A stretch of DNA of 64,000 bases from Sphingopyxis solisilvae (GCF_015475875.1 NZ_JADKYM010000012.1:34546-98545), one strand, 5' to 3'. Shown: positions 17,470 through 27,511, counted from the first letter of the stretch. Notes: generated by a model not told the origin, from the sequence alone. Translations and numbers: made by a program.

Positions 17470-18372
17470 ATGGCTAACAATAGCAATGTTCCGGCGACGG
17501 TGCCTGCGCTTGGCGGCGAAGCCAGCCTGAACCGTTATCTGTCGGAAATCCGCAAATTCCCGCTGCTCACGCCCGAGCAGGAATATATGCTCGCCAAGCG
17601 TTTTCAGGAGCATGGTGACAATGAGGCGGCGGCGCAGCTCGTCACCTCGCACCTGCGGCTCGTCGCCAAGATCGCGATGGGCTATCGCGGCTATGGCCTG
17701 CCGGTCAGCGAGCTGATCAGCGAAGGCAATATCGGATTGATGCAGGGGGTGAAGAAATTCGACCCCGAACGCGGCTTCCGCCTCGCCACCTATGCAATGT
17801 GGTGGATCCGCGCGTCGATTCAGGAATTCATCCTGCGCTCGTGGAGCCTTGTGAAGATGGGCACCACCGCGGCGCAGAAAAAGCTGTTCTTCAACCTGCG
17901 CCGGATGAAGAATAATCTGGAAGCGTTCGAGGATGGCGACCTCAGCCCCGAACATGTCGCGAAGATCGCGACCGACCTTGGCGTCACCGAGGACGAGGTC
18001 GTCAGCATGAACCGCCGCATGGCGATGGGCGGCGACACCTCGCTGAACGTCCCCATGGGCGAGGACGGCGACAGCCAGTGGCAGGATCTGCTCGGCGACG
18101 AAGGTCCGTTACAGGACGAGCGCGTCGCCGAGGCGCAAGAACGCGATGTGCGTCACGAGCTTTTGACCGAAGCGCTCGCCACGCTGAACGAGCGCGAGCG
18201 TCACATCCTGACCGAACGCCGCCTGACCGACGATCCCAAGACGCTCGAGGATCTGAGCCAGATTTACGACGTCAGCCGCGAACGCGTCCGCCAGATCGAG
18301 GTCCGCGCGTTCGAAAAACTGCAAAAGGCGATGCTCAAGCTCGCGAGCGACCGGCGACTGGTCAGCGCCTGA
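17470..18372 (+). CDS. rpoH: RNA polymerase heat-shock sigma factor (sigma-32)
   Basis: 300 residues. It directs RNA polymerase to heat-shock promoters. Region 2 carries LVTSHLRLVAKIAMGYRGYG and FRLATYAMWWIRASIQEFIL. The RpoH box TAAQKKLFFNLRRMK distinguishes sigma-32 from other sigma-70 relatives. Region 4 ends with LSQIYDVSRERVRQIEVRAFEKL. Preceded by AAGGGAAG. No strong hairpin terminator follows. Confidence 0.97.
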   Translation: MANNSNVPATVPALGGEASLNRYLSEIRKFPLLTPEQEYMLAKRFQEHGDNEAAAQLVTSHLRLVAKIAMGYRGYGLPVSELISEGNIGLMQGVKKFDPERGFRLATYAMWWIRASIQEFILRSWSLVKMGTTAAQKKLFFNLRRMKNNLEAFEDGDLSPEHVAKIATDLGVTEDEVVSMNRRMAMGGDTSLNVPMGEDGDSQWQDLLGDEGPLQDERVAEAQERDVRHELLTEALATLNERERHILTERRLTDDPKTLEDLSQIYDVSRERVRQIEVRAFEKLQKAMLKLASDRRLVSA

Positions 18373-18434
18373 ACCGATTGACGAATTGACGCCTTGGCGC
18401 CACATTGCATGTCCGACATGCGATGGGGGCAGGC

Positions 18435-19331
18435 ATGAGCAATACCAAAACGGTGCAACCGGGTCCGGGAACAGCGGAAACAAAAGTCGTAACCGAGAAA
18501 CGGGGTTACAGCTTCGGTATGTGGGAAGGGCTGGCGCTGCTTCTCGGGCTTGCCGGCGATATAGCGAAACCCATCGGAAATTATTCGCTGTGGCTGTTGC
18601 TCGCGGCAGCCGTGCTGACCGGTGTGCTGTTCACCCTACGACGTTTTCCCAAGGCCCGCGTCGCCATGTTCCACAGCGGGTTTGCGACGGCACTGATGGC
18701 GGTGATCTGGGCCACGCAAACCTTTGGCGCCACGCTGAACGGCGAAGCGAGCGAGCGCGGCGCGCTGGTCACGTTCGCTCCGGTGCTTGCACCGGTGCAG
18801 ACAAAAATTCTGCCGCTCCCATCCGACCGCAAGACGTTGATGCGTTTCCAGGATGCGATCGCGTCGGGCACCGACAACGAACGCGTCGCCGATGCCCGCG
18901 AGCTTTATTTGGCCACCGAAGACAAAGCGCTTCGGCGCGGGATGATCGAGGCGATGATGGCCAGCGGCAACGCAGCGCTTCAACAAACCGCGACGCTGAT
19001 CCGGCTGTCGGAACGCGAACGGGACCGACTGGTGCTGGCGCCGGTGAGCCGTGACGCGACCGATGCACTGTCGCGGCGGCTATTGTCGTTCAACTTCGTC
19101 GTCAGGCGGGTCGATGTCGACAGTGGTGCTTTGCGCTTGGTAGGTGACGGCTTCGAATCCGATGGCACGGTGAGCCGCCAAGGCACCGTCCTGCAACTTT
19201 ACATTGATCTGCCCGAACAAAACCGTCAGCTGATGACGGTCGACCTGAAACCCGATGCTCAACTTCGCCTGACCGGCACGGCACGGCTCGACAACGGGAG
19301 CAAGGCAGCGGTAGAGTTGCCTTTGTTCTGA
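18435..19331 (+). CDS. Membrane protein of unknown function, two TM segments
   Basis: 298 residues from ATG 18435, chosen for the GGGGGCAGGC just upstream; the frame is open from 18405. Residues ~1-35 are polar. Two hydrophobic segments follow, LWLLLAAAVLTGVLF and VAMFHSGFATALMAVIW. The remaining ~190 residues form a soluble C-terminal domain with helical then beta character. I do not recognise a family. It sits alone between rpoH and mtgA; a stress or envelope role would be guesswork. Confidence 0.75.
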   Translation: MSNTKTVQPGPGTAETKVVTEKRGYSFGMWEGLALLLGLAGDIAKPIGNYSLWLLLAAAVLTGVLFTLRRFPKARVAMFHSGFATALMAVIWATQTFGATLNGEASERGALVTFAPVLAPVQTKILPLPSDRKTLMRFQDAIASGTDNERVADARELYLATEDKALRRGMIEAMMASGNAALQQTATLIRLSERERDRLVLAPVSRDATDALSRRLLSFNFVVRRVDVDSGALRLVGDGFESDGTVSRQGTVLQLYIDLPEQNRQLMTVDLKPDAQLRLTGTARLDNGSKAAVELPLF

Positions 19332-19390
19332 CCCTTCTGACTCAATGAAATGCCGCTGGCCGTCCGTCGGGGCAAGCGGATGGAAATTAT

Positions 19391-20098
19391 ATGCCGTCGA
19401 AAAGCCGCGCGAAACGGCGCAAGCTTCCCTGGTATCTGCGGCCGTTCAAATGGCTGTTGTGGTTCGCCGTTTTGTCGGTGGTCTGGGTGCTCGTTTACGC
19501 CGTCGTGCCGCCGCCGGTGACATTCACCATGCTCGCCGACCGTAACGGCATCACCAAGGACTGGACGGGACTGGCGAACATCGACCGCAACATGGTTCGC
19601 GCCGTGATCGCGGCCGAGGACGGCAAATTCTGTACCCACAACGGGTTCGACCGCGAGGCAATCGAACAGGCGATCGAGCGCAATGCGCAGGGCAGACGGA
19701 TGCGCGGCGGATCGACGATCAGCCAGCAGACCGCCAAGAATGTCTTTCTTTGGCAAGGCAGCGGCTGGACACGCTACGTCCGCAAGGTGCCCGAGGTGTG
19801 GTTCACTTTCCTGATCGAGACGATCTGGGGCAAGCGGCGGATCATGGAAGTGTATCTGAACGTCGCGGAGACCGGCATCGGCACCTATGGCGTCGAGGCG
19901 GGTGCCCAGCGTTATTTCAAGCATGGCGCGAACAAGCTGACGCCGGCGGAAGCCGCGCGCATCGCCGCGATCCTGCCGCTCCCCAAGAAGCGCGAGGCGG
20001 TGAGCCCGTCGGGCTTCACCCGCCGCTATGGCAATATGATCACCGCGCGGATCGGACAGGTCCGGCGCGACGGACTGGACGGGTGTGTGTATCGGTAG
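19391..20098 (+). CDS. mtgA: Monofunctional biosynthetic peptidoglycan transglycosylase
   Basis: 235 residues. It polymerises lipid II into glycan strands. After a basic N terminus there is one membrane anchor (WLLWFAVLSVVWVLVYAVV). The GT51 motifs follow: VIAAEDGKFCTHNGFD with the catalytic Glu, RGGSTISQQTAKNVFLW, KRRIMEVYLNVAETG and YFKHGANKLTPAEAARIAAILP. No transpeptidase domain, as expected for MtgA. Periplasmic face of the inner membrane. Confidence 0.96.
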   Translation: MPSKSRAKRRKLPWYLRPFKWLLWFAVLSVVWVLVYAVVPPPVTFTMLADRNGITKDWTGLANIDRNMVRAVIAAEDGKFCTHNGFDREAIEQAIERNAQGRRMRGGSTISQQTAKNVFLWQGSGWTRYVRKVPEVWFTFLIETIWGKRRIMEVYLNVAETGIGTYGVEAGAQRYFKHGANKLTPAEAARIAAILPLPKKREAVSPSGFTRRYGNMITARIGQVRRDGLDGCVYR

Positions 20099-20154
20099 AC
20101 GCTAAGGCCGGTTTGGGGTGGCAAGCTGCCAACTGAGCATGTAGCCTCAGCCCG

Positions 20155-20715
20155 ATGCGATACTTACTTCCTGCCTTTCTGGCCTCGGTCTTGTTCCCCT
20201 CTCCCGTTTCTGCGGAACCGAACCTCGACAAGGGCTTCGACGGTGCCCTGCGTGGTTGCGAGCTATGGTTGCTAGATCCGGGGAGTTGGGCGGAGGGCAC
20301 TGGCCCATTTATCAAAGCGGTGGGCCTCGGCGAGCAGATGGGTCTCGTTGAAAGGGTGGAGGAGGTAAATCTTCCGTCGAAGCAACTGCGACGGGCGAAC
20401 CGCTACTGGCGTATCAATTCCACTCCGACCGCTGGCTACGTGCTTGTCGTGTCTGAGCAGCTTCCGATGTGCCACATCACGGGCGGAGGGAACGCAGATC
20501 TCCAGCCGAGCGTCGAGCGCGTTCTTTCATCGCCTGAATTCAACCGACGTTGGCAGTCCGATAAGTCTTTTACAAATGGCGACATGGAGACGACTGTTTT
20601 CCGCAGCCAAGAAGACTCTGCTTTGTCCATCACGATCAGCCGTGCGACCGGAGAAGGGCAGCGGCTAGACAGGGTCCAAGTGCTGGCGACCGCCCTTTAT
20701 CAGACCGGAAACTAA
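20155..20715 (+). CDS. Secreted protein of unknown function
   Basis: 186 residues. N-terminal signal peptide (LLPAFLASVLFPSPVSAE, cleavage near residue 20). The mature part has two cysteines (RGCELWLLD and LPMCHITGG) that could pair. No family recognised. GC content looks lower than in the flanking genes and codon choice is less biased, which could mean recent acquisition. Lies 56 bp after mtgA on the same strand and is convergent with the DnaJ-like gene. Confidence 0.7.
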   Translation: MRYLLPAFLASVLFPSPVSAEPNLDKGFDGALRGCELWLLDPGSWAEGTGPFIKAVGLGEQMGLVERVEEVNLPSKQLRRANRYWRINSTPTAGYVLVVSEQLPMCHITGGGNADLQPSVERVLSSPEFNRRWQSDKSFTNGDMETTVFRSQEDSALSITISRATGEGQRLDRVQVLATALYQTGN

Positions 20716-20766
20716 TCGCTGTTCGACCGACCCATGTCCGTAACCGGTCGTTACCTGCCATTCCCC

Positions 20767-21312
20767 TCAAGCCGGTTTCCAGCTTCTCCGGTCTTCCGCC
20801 TGTTTCAGCACCTCGAACGCCGCCTGACCCGCGGCGAAGCGTTTGGCGGCGTCGGCGTCGCCGGGTTTTACGTCGGGGTGGCATTCCTTGGCGTAGCTGC
20901 GCCACGCTTTCTTTGTCGCCTCGAAATCGGCATCGGGTTCCAGCCCGAGCAGTTCCAGCGCGCGCATTTCGTCGGCGCTGCGGCTGCCGTCGCCCGATCC
21001 GCCCCACGCATAATGCTGCGCGCGCGCGTAGCTGCGGGCGCCGCGCGCTTCTTCGGCGGCGCGTTCGGCCGCATCCTCGGCGGTAAGTCCGGCGAAATAA
21101 TCCCAGCCGCGGTTATATTCGGCAGCGTGCGTTTCGCAAAAATACCAGCGTTCGGGGCTGTTCGGCGATTTTGGCGCCGGGCAGTTGCCCGGTTCGGTGC
21201 AGCCATGGCGGTCGCAGAGCCGCACCTTCTGCGCCTCGCGCGACGCACCATAGGGGCGCCAGCGCGGGAAACCCCAGTCGTCGGATCGTTTGGCGCGGCT
21301 CATCAACCCCAT
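20767..21312 (-). CDS. DnaJ-domain protein
   Basis: 181 residues from ATG 21310-21312; an in-frame ATG at 21301-21303 is an equal candidate. The N-terminal half has four cysteines in CDRHGCTEPGNCPAP and WYFCETHAAEYN, a possible metal site. The C-terminal ~60 residues are a J domain (ALELLGLEPDADFEATKKAW, then YAKECHPDVKPGD, the HPD motif that stimulates Hsp70 ATPase). This arrangement is a common alphaproteobacterial small J protein of unknown client. Cytoplasmic. Confidence 0.88.
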   Translation of the reverse strand: MGLMSRAKRSDDWGFPRWRPYGASREAQKVRLCDRHGCTEPGNCPAPKSPNSPERWYFCETHAAEYNRGWDYFAGLTAEDAAERAAEEARGARSYARAQHYAWGGSGDGSRSADEMRALELLGLEPDADFEATKKAWRSYAKECHPDVKPGDADAAKRFAAGQAAFEVLKQAEDRRSWKPA

Positions 21313-21357
21313 GTAGCGGCAAGGGGCGGTGATTGCTACCCGAGCGGGCCGAAAAAC

Positions 21358-22143
21358 CTAGCCCTTGGGCTTGTAGCCGAACGCCTTGCCCGCCAGTTTG
21401 GCGACTGCCGGATCGAGATCGGGGGGCGTCATCGGCACCATCGCTTCCAGCGCATCGGCGATATGCGTCAGCGCCGCGATGCGCGCCGCCTTTTTGTTGT
21501 TGCCGTCGATCACCTTCCACGGCGCCCAGCGCGTATCGGTCTGCGCGAACATCTCGTCGAGCGCCGCCAGATACTCCTTGCGCTTCGCACGGTTGCGGTA
21601 ATCCTCGCTGCCGGTCTTCCACCGCTTCCACGGATCGTCGAGCCGGTCGGCAAAGCGCTTGTCCTGTTCCTCCTGCGTGACGTGGACGAACAATTTGACG
21701 AGATTGGTGCGGCTGCCGGTCAACTGCGCCTCGAACTCGTTGATCTCGTCATAGCCCTTGCGCCATTCGGCTTCGGTCGCGAAGCCTTCGACGCGCTCGA
21801 CGAGGACGCGGCCATACCAGCTGCGGTCGAAGATCGAGATTTCGCGATTGCCCGGCAGGCGTTTCCAGAAACGCCACAGGAAATGGCGCGCCTTTTCCTC
21901 GTCGGTCGGCGCACCGATCGGCCAGACCTCGAAATAACGGGGGTCGAGCCGTGCGGTCATCCGCTGGATGATGCCGCCCTTGCCCGCTGCATCCCAGCCT
22001 TCGAGCATGATGACGCTGCGCTGGCCGTGCGCGATATGCGCTGCCTGGATGCGTTCGAGCCGCTCCTGCACCGCGGCAAGAGCAGCGTTATGGTCGCCGT
22101 CATATTTGGCGCCGGTTTCATAGTCGGACAGCGTGATGGTCAT
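21358..22143 (-). CDS. Polyphosphate kinase 2 family protein
   Basis: 261 residues, a one-domain PPK2. It transfers phosphate between polyphosphate and nucleotides. Walker A is in MLEGWDAAGKGG, Walker B in ISIFDRSWYGRVLVERVEG, and the lid region in RFADRLDDPWKRWKTG. The family cannot be split between ADP- and AMP-phosphorylating classes by eye. It stands alone; ppk1 and a Ppx/GppA protein lie 7-9 kb away. Confidence 0.93.
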   Translation of the reverse strand: MTITLSDYETGAKYDGDHNAALAAVQERLERIQAAHIAHGQRSVIMLEGWDAAGKGGIIQRMTARLDPRYFEVWPIGAPTDEEKARHFLWRFWKRLPGNREISIFDRSWYGRVLVERVEGFATEAEWRKGYDEINEFEAQLTGSRTNLVKLFVHVTQEEQDKRFADRLDDPWKRWKTGSEDYRNRAKRKEYLAALDEMFAQTDTRWAPWKVIDGNNKKAARIAALTHIADALEAMVPMTPPDLDPAVAKLAGKAFGYKPKG

Positions 22144-22226
22144 GCGGCGACCCTAGCCGATTCGGGTCGATCGTACCAAGGGCGATGCGGCGCTGTCGAA
22201 TTTCGGGACAGCGGCAGTGCGACGCC

Positions 22227-23165
22227 TTAACGGGCGTCCATGACCGACTTGTGCATAAGCCATTGGCCAAGCGCACGGCGGCGCCGCTCGATCCGCGCCA
22301 GCGCCTCGTCGACCGTTGCCGCGCGCAGTCCCTGGCGCCGCGCATCGCCATGCCAGTCGACCGCCGCGTCGAGATCGCCTTCCATCTCGTTACAAAGCCC
22401 CATGTTGAAGGCAAGCGCCGCGGTCGGCTCGACGTCGCGGGTCATCGCTTCCCAGGCGCTGCAGGCGCCGAAGGGGTCGGTCTTGGTGAGCCTGACCGCG
22501 GCCTTGAACGCGGCTTGCGCAGGCTTTGCGAGTCCCTTGACGCTCTCTTCGACGCGCACATCGATGGTGTAATCACGCGGCGCCAGATCGGCGCGGATAT
22601 CCCGGATCTGGCGTTCCTGCGTCGCCGCAAAATAATCATCTACCGACCCTGGCGCGCTGCGATCCGGACACAGCGTCTGCTGATCGCGGGTGCTGAGCGG
22701 ACGGGTGTAACGGATCGATCCGTCGCCGATGGCGACGAGCCGGACGCTGGTCGTCATGGTCGCGGTGCGGCGGCGACACCGGATATCGACGTCGATTTCC
22801 TTCAGGCATTTCTTTTTGTCGGCGGGGTCATATTCTGTGCAGCGCTTGCGTTTTTCGGTTACCGGTACTTCGTAGACCGACGTGCGGACCGTTCCAGTGA
22901 GCAAGGCATCAACGGGGGCGCCCGACTCCGGCGCGACCACGCGAAAATAGGGTTGACCCGCAAAGCGAGCCGCCGAAAGTTCGGCCTCCAGCGCCTGGGC
23001 AAAGGCAGCGCCGTCGGCACCCTCGAAACGCTCGACCGAAATCCGGAACAGATCGTGCGCGTCGGCGGCGGCGGGGTCGGCCGCCGGGACGGGCAGCGTT
23101 TCGGCATGGGCCGGTGCCGCCAAAGCGCCGAGCAGCGCCGCCCACATCAACCTTTTATCGAACAT
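22227..23165 (-). CDS. Exported protein of unknown function with a C-terminal helical repeat-like region
   Basis: 312 residues with a signal peptide (LMWAALLGALAAPAHAE). The middle contains six cysteines in a basic region (KRKRCTEYDPADKKKCLKEI and DIRCRRR). The C-terminal ~110 residues look like a TPR pair (PFGACSAWEAMTRD, LAFNMGLCNEMEGDLDAAVD). Family not recognised; resembles sphingomonad proteins that sum several outer-membrane or stress functions, but no role can be stated. Confidence 0.72.
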   Translation of the reverse strand: MFDKRLMWAALLGALAAPAHAETLPVPAADPAAADAHDLFRISVERFEGADGAAFAQALEAELSAARFAGQPYFRVVAPESGAPVDALLTGTVRTSVYEVPVTEKRKRCTEYDPADKKKCLKEIDVDIRCRRRTATMTTSVRLVAIGDGSIRYTRPLSTRDQQTLCPDRSAPGSVDDYFAATQERQIRDIRADLAPRDYTIDVRVEESVKGLAKPAQAAFKAAVRLTKTDPFGACSAWEAMTRDVEPTAALAFNMGLCNEMEGDLDAAVDWHGDARRQGLRAATVDEALARIERRRRALGQWLMHKSVMDAR

Positions 23166-23238
23166 AGACCCCCCTCCTGCCGATTGGCGGAGAGCTATCG
23201 CAGCGCCGGATGCCTGTCAAAGCCGTGGGCCGCCCGAA

Positions 23239-24114
23239 TCACAGCGCGGCGGCGACCAGCGCCGCGAGGCGCCCCGGTGCTTCCATCGGGATGAAATGGC
23301 TCTGATCGGCGCATTGTTCGTCGCGAACGGCGCCGATTGCGCGGCCCAGTCCCGGCCATGTCGGACTGACCGAAAAGTCGAGATTGCCCGCGCGCTCGCC
23401 GGTACGCGCCCGGATGACGCTGGCCGGCGCGGTCAGGCGTTCGAGCCAGTCGTGCGGGTTGGTGCGAAGCGCGTTTTGATAGACGGACGCTTCGAGGGCA
23501 GGCGGACAAGCGAGATCCCAGCCGTTGCCATCCGCCGCGGGGAGCAGGCCGAAGCGACAATAGTCGGCGAGCACCGCGGGCTGCCAGTGTGCATAGGGCG
23601 GACGCGATGCAAAATGGGCGTTCATTGCCTCCCAACCCTCCCAGCGCGCGCGTCGCCGCGCGACCGGATGCTCGGCGGGGTCAGGCAACGGGGCCTCGGC
23701 GGCGCCGACGTAGAGTTCGGGCGGCATGATGACGGGATCGATCAGGAAGATATGCGCAAAGGCATCGGGCCGCGCGGCCGCCAGCCGGGTCAGCACATAG
23801 CCGCCCATGCTGTGGCCGCAGCCGGTCAGGGGTGATCCAGCGAAACGATCGACCAGCGGCAGCAGCGCGTCGGCGGTGACGGCCCAGTCCGCCAGCGACG
23901 AGGGCTTGGCGCTGCGACCGTGGCCCAACTGATCGGGAGCGATGACGTGGGTGCCGCGCGGCAACGCCGCGACGACCTGATCCCACAACCGCGCGTGAAA
24001 GCCGGTTGCATGCAGCAGCAGCAGCGAGGGCCGATCCGACGGCTGGCCCCATTCGAACCAGCAAATCTCGCCAGCCGGCGTGTCCAGCCGATGCTCGCGC
24101 GGCGCTTCGCTCAC
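23239..24114 (-). CDS. Alpha/beta-fold hydrolase
   Basis: 291 residues from a GTG at 24112-24114. Oxyanion region LLLHATGFHARLWD, nucleophile elbow TGCGHSMGGYV (Ser), and a late His in DQSHFIPMEAPG with an Asp before it. Typical of epoxide-hydrolase/esterase-like alpha/beta hydrolases; substrate unknown. Only 2 bp separate it from the aspS stop codon on the same strand, so it is probably co-transcribed with aspS. Confidence 0.88.
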   Translation of the reverse strand: MSEAPREHRLDTPAGEICWFEWGQPSDRPSLLLLHATGFHARLWDQVVAALPRGTHVIAPDQLGHGRSAKPSSLADWAVTADALLPLVDRFAGSPLTGCGHSMGGYVLTRLAAARPDAFAHIFLIDPVIMPPELYVGAAEAPLPDPAEHPVARRRARWEGWEAMNAHFASRPPYAHWQPAVLADYCRFGLLPAADGNGWDLACPPALEASVYQNALRTNPHDWLERLTAPASVIRARTGERAGNLDFSVSPTWPGLGRAIGAVRDEQCADQSHFIPMEAPGRLAALVAAAL

Positions 24115-24116
24115 GC

Positions 24117-25898
24117 TCAGCCCTTGGGTCCGTCCACGATGCGGATGCCGAGTTCCTTGAGCTGCTTGTCACTGACCGGCGCGGGGGCTCCCATCATCAG
24201 GTCTTCGGCCTTCTGGTTCATCGGGAAGACGACGACTTCGCGGATGTTCGGCTCATCGGCGAGCAGCATCACGATGCGGTCGACGCCCGGCGCCGAACCG
24301 CCGTGCGGCGGGGCACCGAATTTGAAGGCATTGATCATGCCGCTGAAATTCGCATCGACGTCGGCTTGGCTATAGCCCGCAATCTCGAACGCCTTGTACA
24401 TGATGTCGGGGCGATGGTTGCGGATCGCGCCCGAGGACAGTTCGACGCCGTTGCAGACGATGTCATATTGCCATGCAAGAATGTCGAGCGGATCCTTGGT
24501 CTCCAGCGCTTCGAGTTCGCCCTGCGGCATCGAGAAGGGGTTGTGGCTGAAGTCGATCTTGCCCGTTTCCTCGTCGGCTTCGAACATCGGGAAATCGACG
24601 ATCCAGCACATTTCGAACTTGTTCGGATCGATGAGTTCGAGCTGTTCGGCGACGCGGGTGCGGGCGAAACCGGCGAGTTTCGCGGCAGTCGCTTCCTTGC
24701 CCGCGGCAAAGAACAGCCCGTCATCGGGGCCGAGGCCGAGTTCGGCAGCGAGCGCATCCATCTTTTCCGTGCCGTGGTTCTTGGCAATCGGACCGCCCCA
24801 TTCGCCGCCCTTGCGCGTCGCGTAGCCGAGGCCTGCAAAGCCCTCGCCCTGTGCCCAGCTGTTCATGTCGTCGAAGAATTTGCGGCTCTTTTCTGCCGTG
24901 TTCGGCGCCGGGATTGCGCGGACGACATCGCCCGCAGCGACGATGTCGGCGAAACGGCCGAAACCCGAACCGGTAAAGTGCGCCGACACGTCGCTGATGA
25001 TGAGCGGGTTGCGGAGGTCCGGCTTGTCATTGCCGTACTTCAGCATCGACTCGCGATACGGGATGCGCGGGAAGCTGCCCGCCGGGGTCACCGACTTGCC
25101 GTTCGCAAATTCTTCGAACACGCCCGCGAGCACGGGTTCGATCGCGTTGAAGACGTCGTCCTGGGTGACGAAGCTCATCTCGAAATCGAGCTGATAGAAT
25201 TCGCCCGGCGAACGGTCAGCGCGCGCGTCTTCGTCGCGGAAGCAGGGCGCGATCTGGAAATAGCGGTCAAAGCCAGCAACCATCAGCAGCTGTTTGAACA
25301 TCTGCGGCGCCTGCGGCAGCGCGTAGAATTTGCCGGGGTGGACCCGGCTCGGCACCAGATAGTCGCGCGCGCCTTCGGGCGACGAGGCGGTCAGGATCGG
25401 GGTCTGATATTCGGTGAAGCCCTGTTTGACCATGCGGCGGCGCAGCGACGCGATGACGTTCGAACGCAGCATGATGTTCGCATGCAGCCGCTCGCGACGG
25501 AGGTCGAGGAAGCGGTATTTCAGGCGAATATCCTCGGGATATTCCTGCTCGCCCGCGACCGGCATCGGCAGCTCGACCGCCGCCGACTGGACCGTGACGT
25601 CGCGCGCGCGCACTTCGATTTCGCCGGTGGGCAGGTTGGCATTGACCGTTTCAGCCGACCGCGCGACGACATCACCGGTGATCGTCACCACGCTTTCGGC
25701 GCGCAGGCCGTCGAGGATCGCAAACGCCGCATCGCTGCTGTCCGCAACGATCTGGGTCAGACCATAGTGATCGCGCAGATCGACAAAGAGCAACCCGCCA
25801 TGGTCGCGCTTGCGATGCACCCATCCCGAAACACGAACGGTCTGGCCAACATGGTCAGCGCGAAGCTGGCCGCAATTGTGGGTACGATAGGCGTGCAT
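24117..25898 (-). CDS. aspS: Aspartyl-tRNA synthetase
   Basis: 593 residues from ATG 25896-25898; a TTG 15 nt upstream opens the frame. Bacterial-type AspRS: N-terminal OB-fold ([20 protein letters not shown]), class II motif 2 ([17 protein letters not shown] split by repeat spelling, seen as [17 protein letters not shown]), the ~120-residue GAD insertion, and motif 3 ([14 protein letters not shown]). It charges tRNA-Asp; many alphaproteobacterial forms also charge tRNA-Asn, which sequence reading alone does not settle. Confidence 0.97.
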   Translation of the reverse strand: MHAYRTHNCGQLRADHVGQTVRVSGWVHRKRDHGGLLFVDLRDHYGLTQIVADSSDAAFAILDGLRAESVVTITGDVVARSAETVNANLPTGEIEVRARDVTVQSAAVELPMPVAGEQEYPEDIRLKYRFLDLRRERLHANIMLRSNVIASLRRRMVKQGFTEYQTPILTASSPEGARDYLVPSRVHPGKFYALPQAPQMFKQLLMVAGFDRYFQIAPCFRDEDARADRSPGEFYQLDFEMSFVTQDDVFNAIEPVLAGVFEEFANGKSVTPAGSFPRIPYRESMLKYGNDKPDLRNPLIISDVSAHFTGSGFGRFADIVAAGDVVRAIPAPNTAEKSRKFFDDMNSWAQGEGFAGLGYATRKGGEWGGPIAKNHGTEKMDALAAELGLGPDDGLFFAAGKEATAAKLAGFARTRVAEQLELIDPNKFEMCWIVDFPMFEADEETGKIDFSHNPFSMPQGELEALETKDPLDILAWQYDIVCNGVELSSGAIRNHRPDIMYKAFEIAGYSQADVDANFSGMINAFKFGAPPHGGSAPGVDRIVMLLADEPNIREVVVFPMNQKAEDLMMGAPAPVSDKQLKELGIRIVDGPKG

Positions 25899-25999
25899 GT
25901 GATCGTCTTTCAATGTTCGGGAGCGCGCGCATAAAGCGCGCCGACATGGCCGCGCCTAAGGCAGGTCGGCACGCCATTTGTCAAGCGTTGTGGGCTATC

Positions 26000-27511
26000 T
26001 CAGCACGTCAGCCCCAACCCGTCGAGCACTTCACTGCCGAACAAGGCGCGATGCGCCGGGTCGGGAAGGAGGCGGTCGCGGGCAGCGCGCCAGCGGCGAA
26101 AATCCTCGCCATAGTCGGTCGCCACGCGCGCGCCGTCGAGGTTGCAGCTTTTCGCCCAATGGCGGGTGAAGGCGATCCCTTCAGCGTCGAGCCGTTCAAC
26201 GACACGCGCATAGGCTGCGGCAGTTCGCTCGCTGCGCGGGCCGTCGAAGTCGATCACTGCATTGTGCGGAAACCGGGCGGGGGCGAGCAAGCCCTGCGCG
26301 CGGCTCATGAAACGCAGCGTCACAACGGTCGATCCACCGTGGCGCGCATAGACGCCGCAGATCAGTTCGAACACGCGCGCCAGGTCGGCGCGGTCGATCG
26401 TCACCGACGCGTTGAACAGGTCGGCGAGCGGGCGGTGCGTGTCGAGACCTTCGCCCCAACTGCCATAGACGGCAGGCGCATCGACATCGGGCCCGCTCGC
26501 ATAGCCGAGCTTCATGGCGAACTGGAGCAACGCCCCGCGCGCCCACGGATAATCGTCGAGCAGTCGGCCGAGCAGACTGAGCGCGTCATAACCCGCGCCC
26601 AATTGCCCCGGCGTCGCGCGCGGATAGTCGTCACGCCACGGTTCGCGGTACAGGAAGCGCAGCATTGCCGGTCGTTTGAACGGCTTGTAGGGATTGACGA
26701 TCATCTGGACAAAGTCGGGATCGCGGTCGAGCGCATAGGCGGCGGAAAAGCGGCGAAAGTCACCCGTCGCGAGCCAGCCCAACGCCGCGCGGTTCACCTT
26801 GCGCAAATTCTGGATCGGGCGAACGAGGAATTTCGGCACGCTGTCGACGACCAGCGCAGTGACGATACCCAGGGCGCCGACCGGAAGCTGCGCCGCAGCA
26901 AACACATCGTCGTCGCGCAGCAAGGTCGAGCCGGTCCCCGCGATGAAGGCGTCGTTCATCACCCCCGCAGCAGGTTCGACCCAGTGGACACCCGCAGGCG
27001 TCACGATCTGCAACGCACGGACATGATCCTGAATGCCGCCGCTGGCGATCATCGAGCCATGGGTGCCGGTTGCTGCGGCGCCGGCAAAAGTCTGGCCGTT
27101 ACCCGCGCCGCTCGTCCACAGCGAACGCCCCTGCTGTTCCAGCTTGTCGGATACTTCGTCAACGAGCGCGCCGGCCTCGACCAGCATCAGTCCGCTGGCG
27201 TCGACGCCCGGACGAACATCGGCCGCATCGATGCCGAAACAGCGGTTGAACCGCCGCGTATGAAGCAGCCAGCATTGCGACGCGACGTTGATGTTCGACG
27301 GTGACCAGCCCGCGCCGAGCGGGCGAACGCGGCGCTGTGCCGCCGCCGCGTCGCCCAGCCAGTCCTGCACTGATCCGGCGGCAATCGCGATCTCGTCGCG
27401 GCCGCGCTCGGCATCACCGCTGCGCAGGGCAAAGCGGGTCGCCGCTTCGCAGGTACCGGTCCCGTGATAGTTGGTCCAACATCCCTCGCTTCCCAGGCGT
27501 ACGATCGGCAT
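26000..27511 (-). CDS. FAD-binding oxidoreductase, sugar-1,4-lactone oxidase (GULO/ALO) type
   Basis: 503 residues. It should oxidise an aldono-lactone or alditol with FAD. The VAO/PCMH-type FAD domain has RPLGAGWSPSNINVA and SGAGNGQTFAGAAATGTHGS. The C-terminal cap has LRFMSRAQGLLAPA and ends with HWAKSCNLDGARV, the HWGK-like motif of this family. The position that is the covalent-FAD His in GULO (GGHSPS) reads GWSPS, so the flavin is probably bound non-covalently. ATG 27509-27511 overlaps the upstream small ORF as ATGA. Confidence 0.88.
   Translation of the reverse strand: MPIVRLGSEGCWTNYHGTGTCEAATRFALRSGDAERGRDEIAIAAGSVQDWLGDAAAAQRRVRPLGAGWSPSNINVASQCWLLHTRRFNRCFGIDAADVRPGVDASGLMLVEAGALVDEVSDKLEQQGRSLWTSGAGNGQTFAGAAATGTHGSMIASGGIQDHVRALQIVTPAGVHWVEPAAGVMNDAFIAGTGSTLLRDDDVFAAAQLPVGALGIVTALVVDSVPKFLVRPIQNLRKVNRAALGWLATGDFRRFSAAYALDRDPDFVQMIVNPYKPFKRPAMLRFLYREPWRDDYPRATPGQLGAGYDALSLLGRLLDDYPWARGALLQFAMKLGYASGPDVDAPAVYGSWGEGLDTHRPLADLFNASVTIDRADLARVFELICGVYARHGGSTVVTLRFMSRAQGLLAPARFPHNAVIDFDGPRSERTAAAYARVVERLDAEGIAFTRHWAKSCNLDGARVATDYGEDFRRWRAARDRLLPDPAHRALFGSEVLDGLGLTC

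Noticed and set aside
24006..25934. 642-codon frame opposite aspS
   Set aside because: Antisense shadow. AspRS motifs on the other strand are clear, and the frame has no protein-like domain pattern.
25925..25941. GCGCGC-ATAAA-GCGCGC hairpin upstream of aspS
   Set aside because: No T-run follows on either strand and the arms are low-complexity GC; insufficient for a terminator call.
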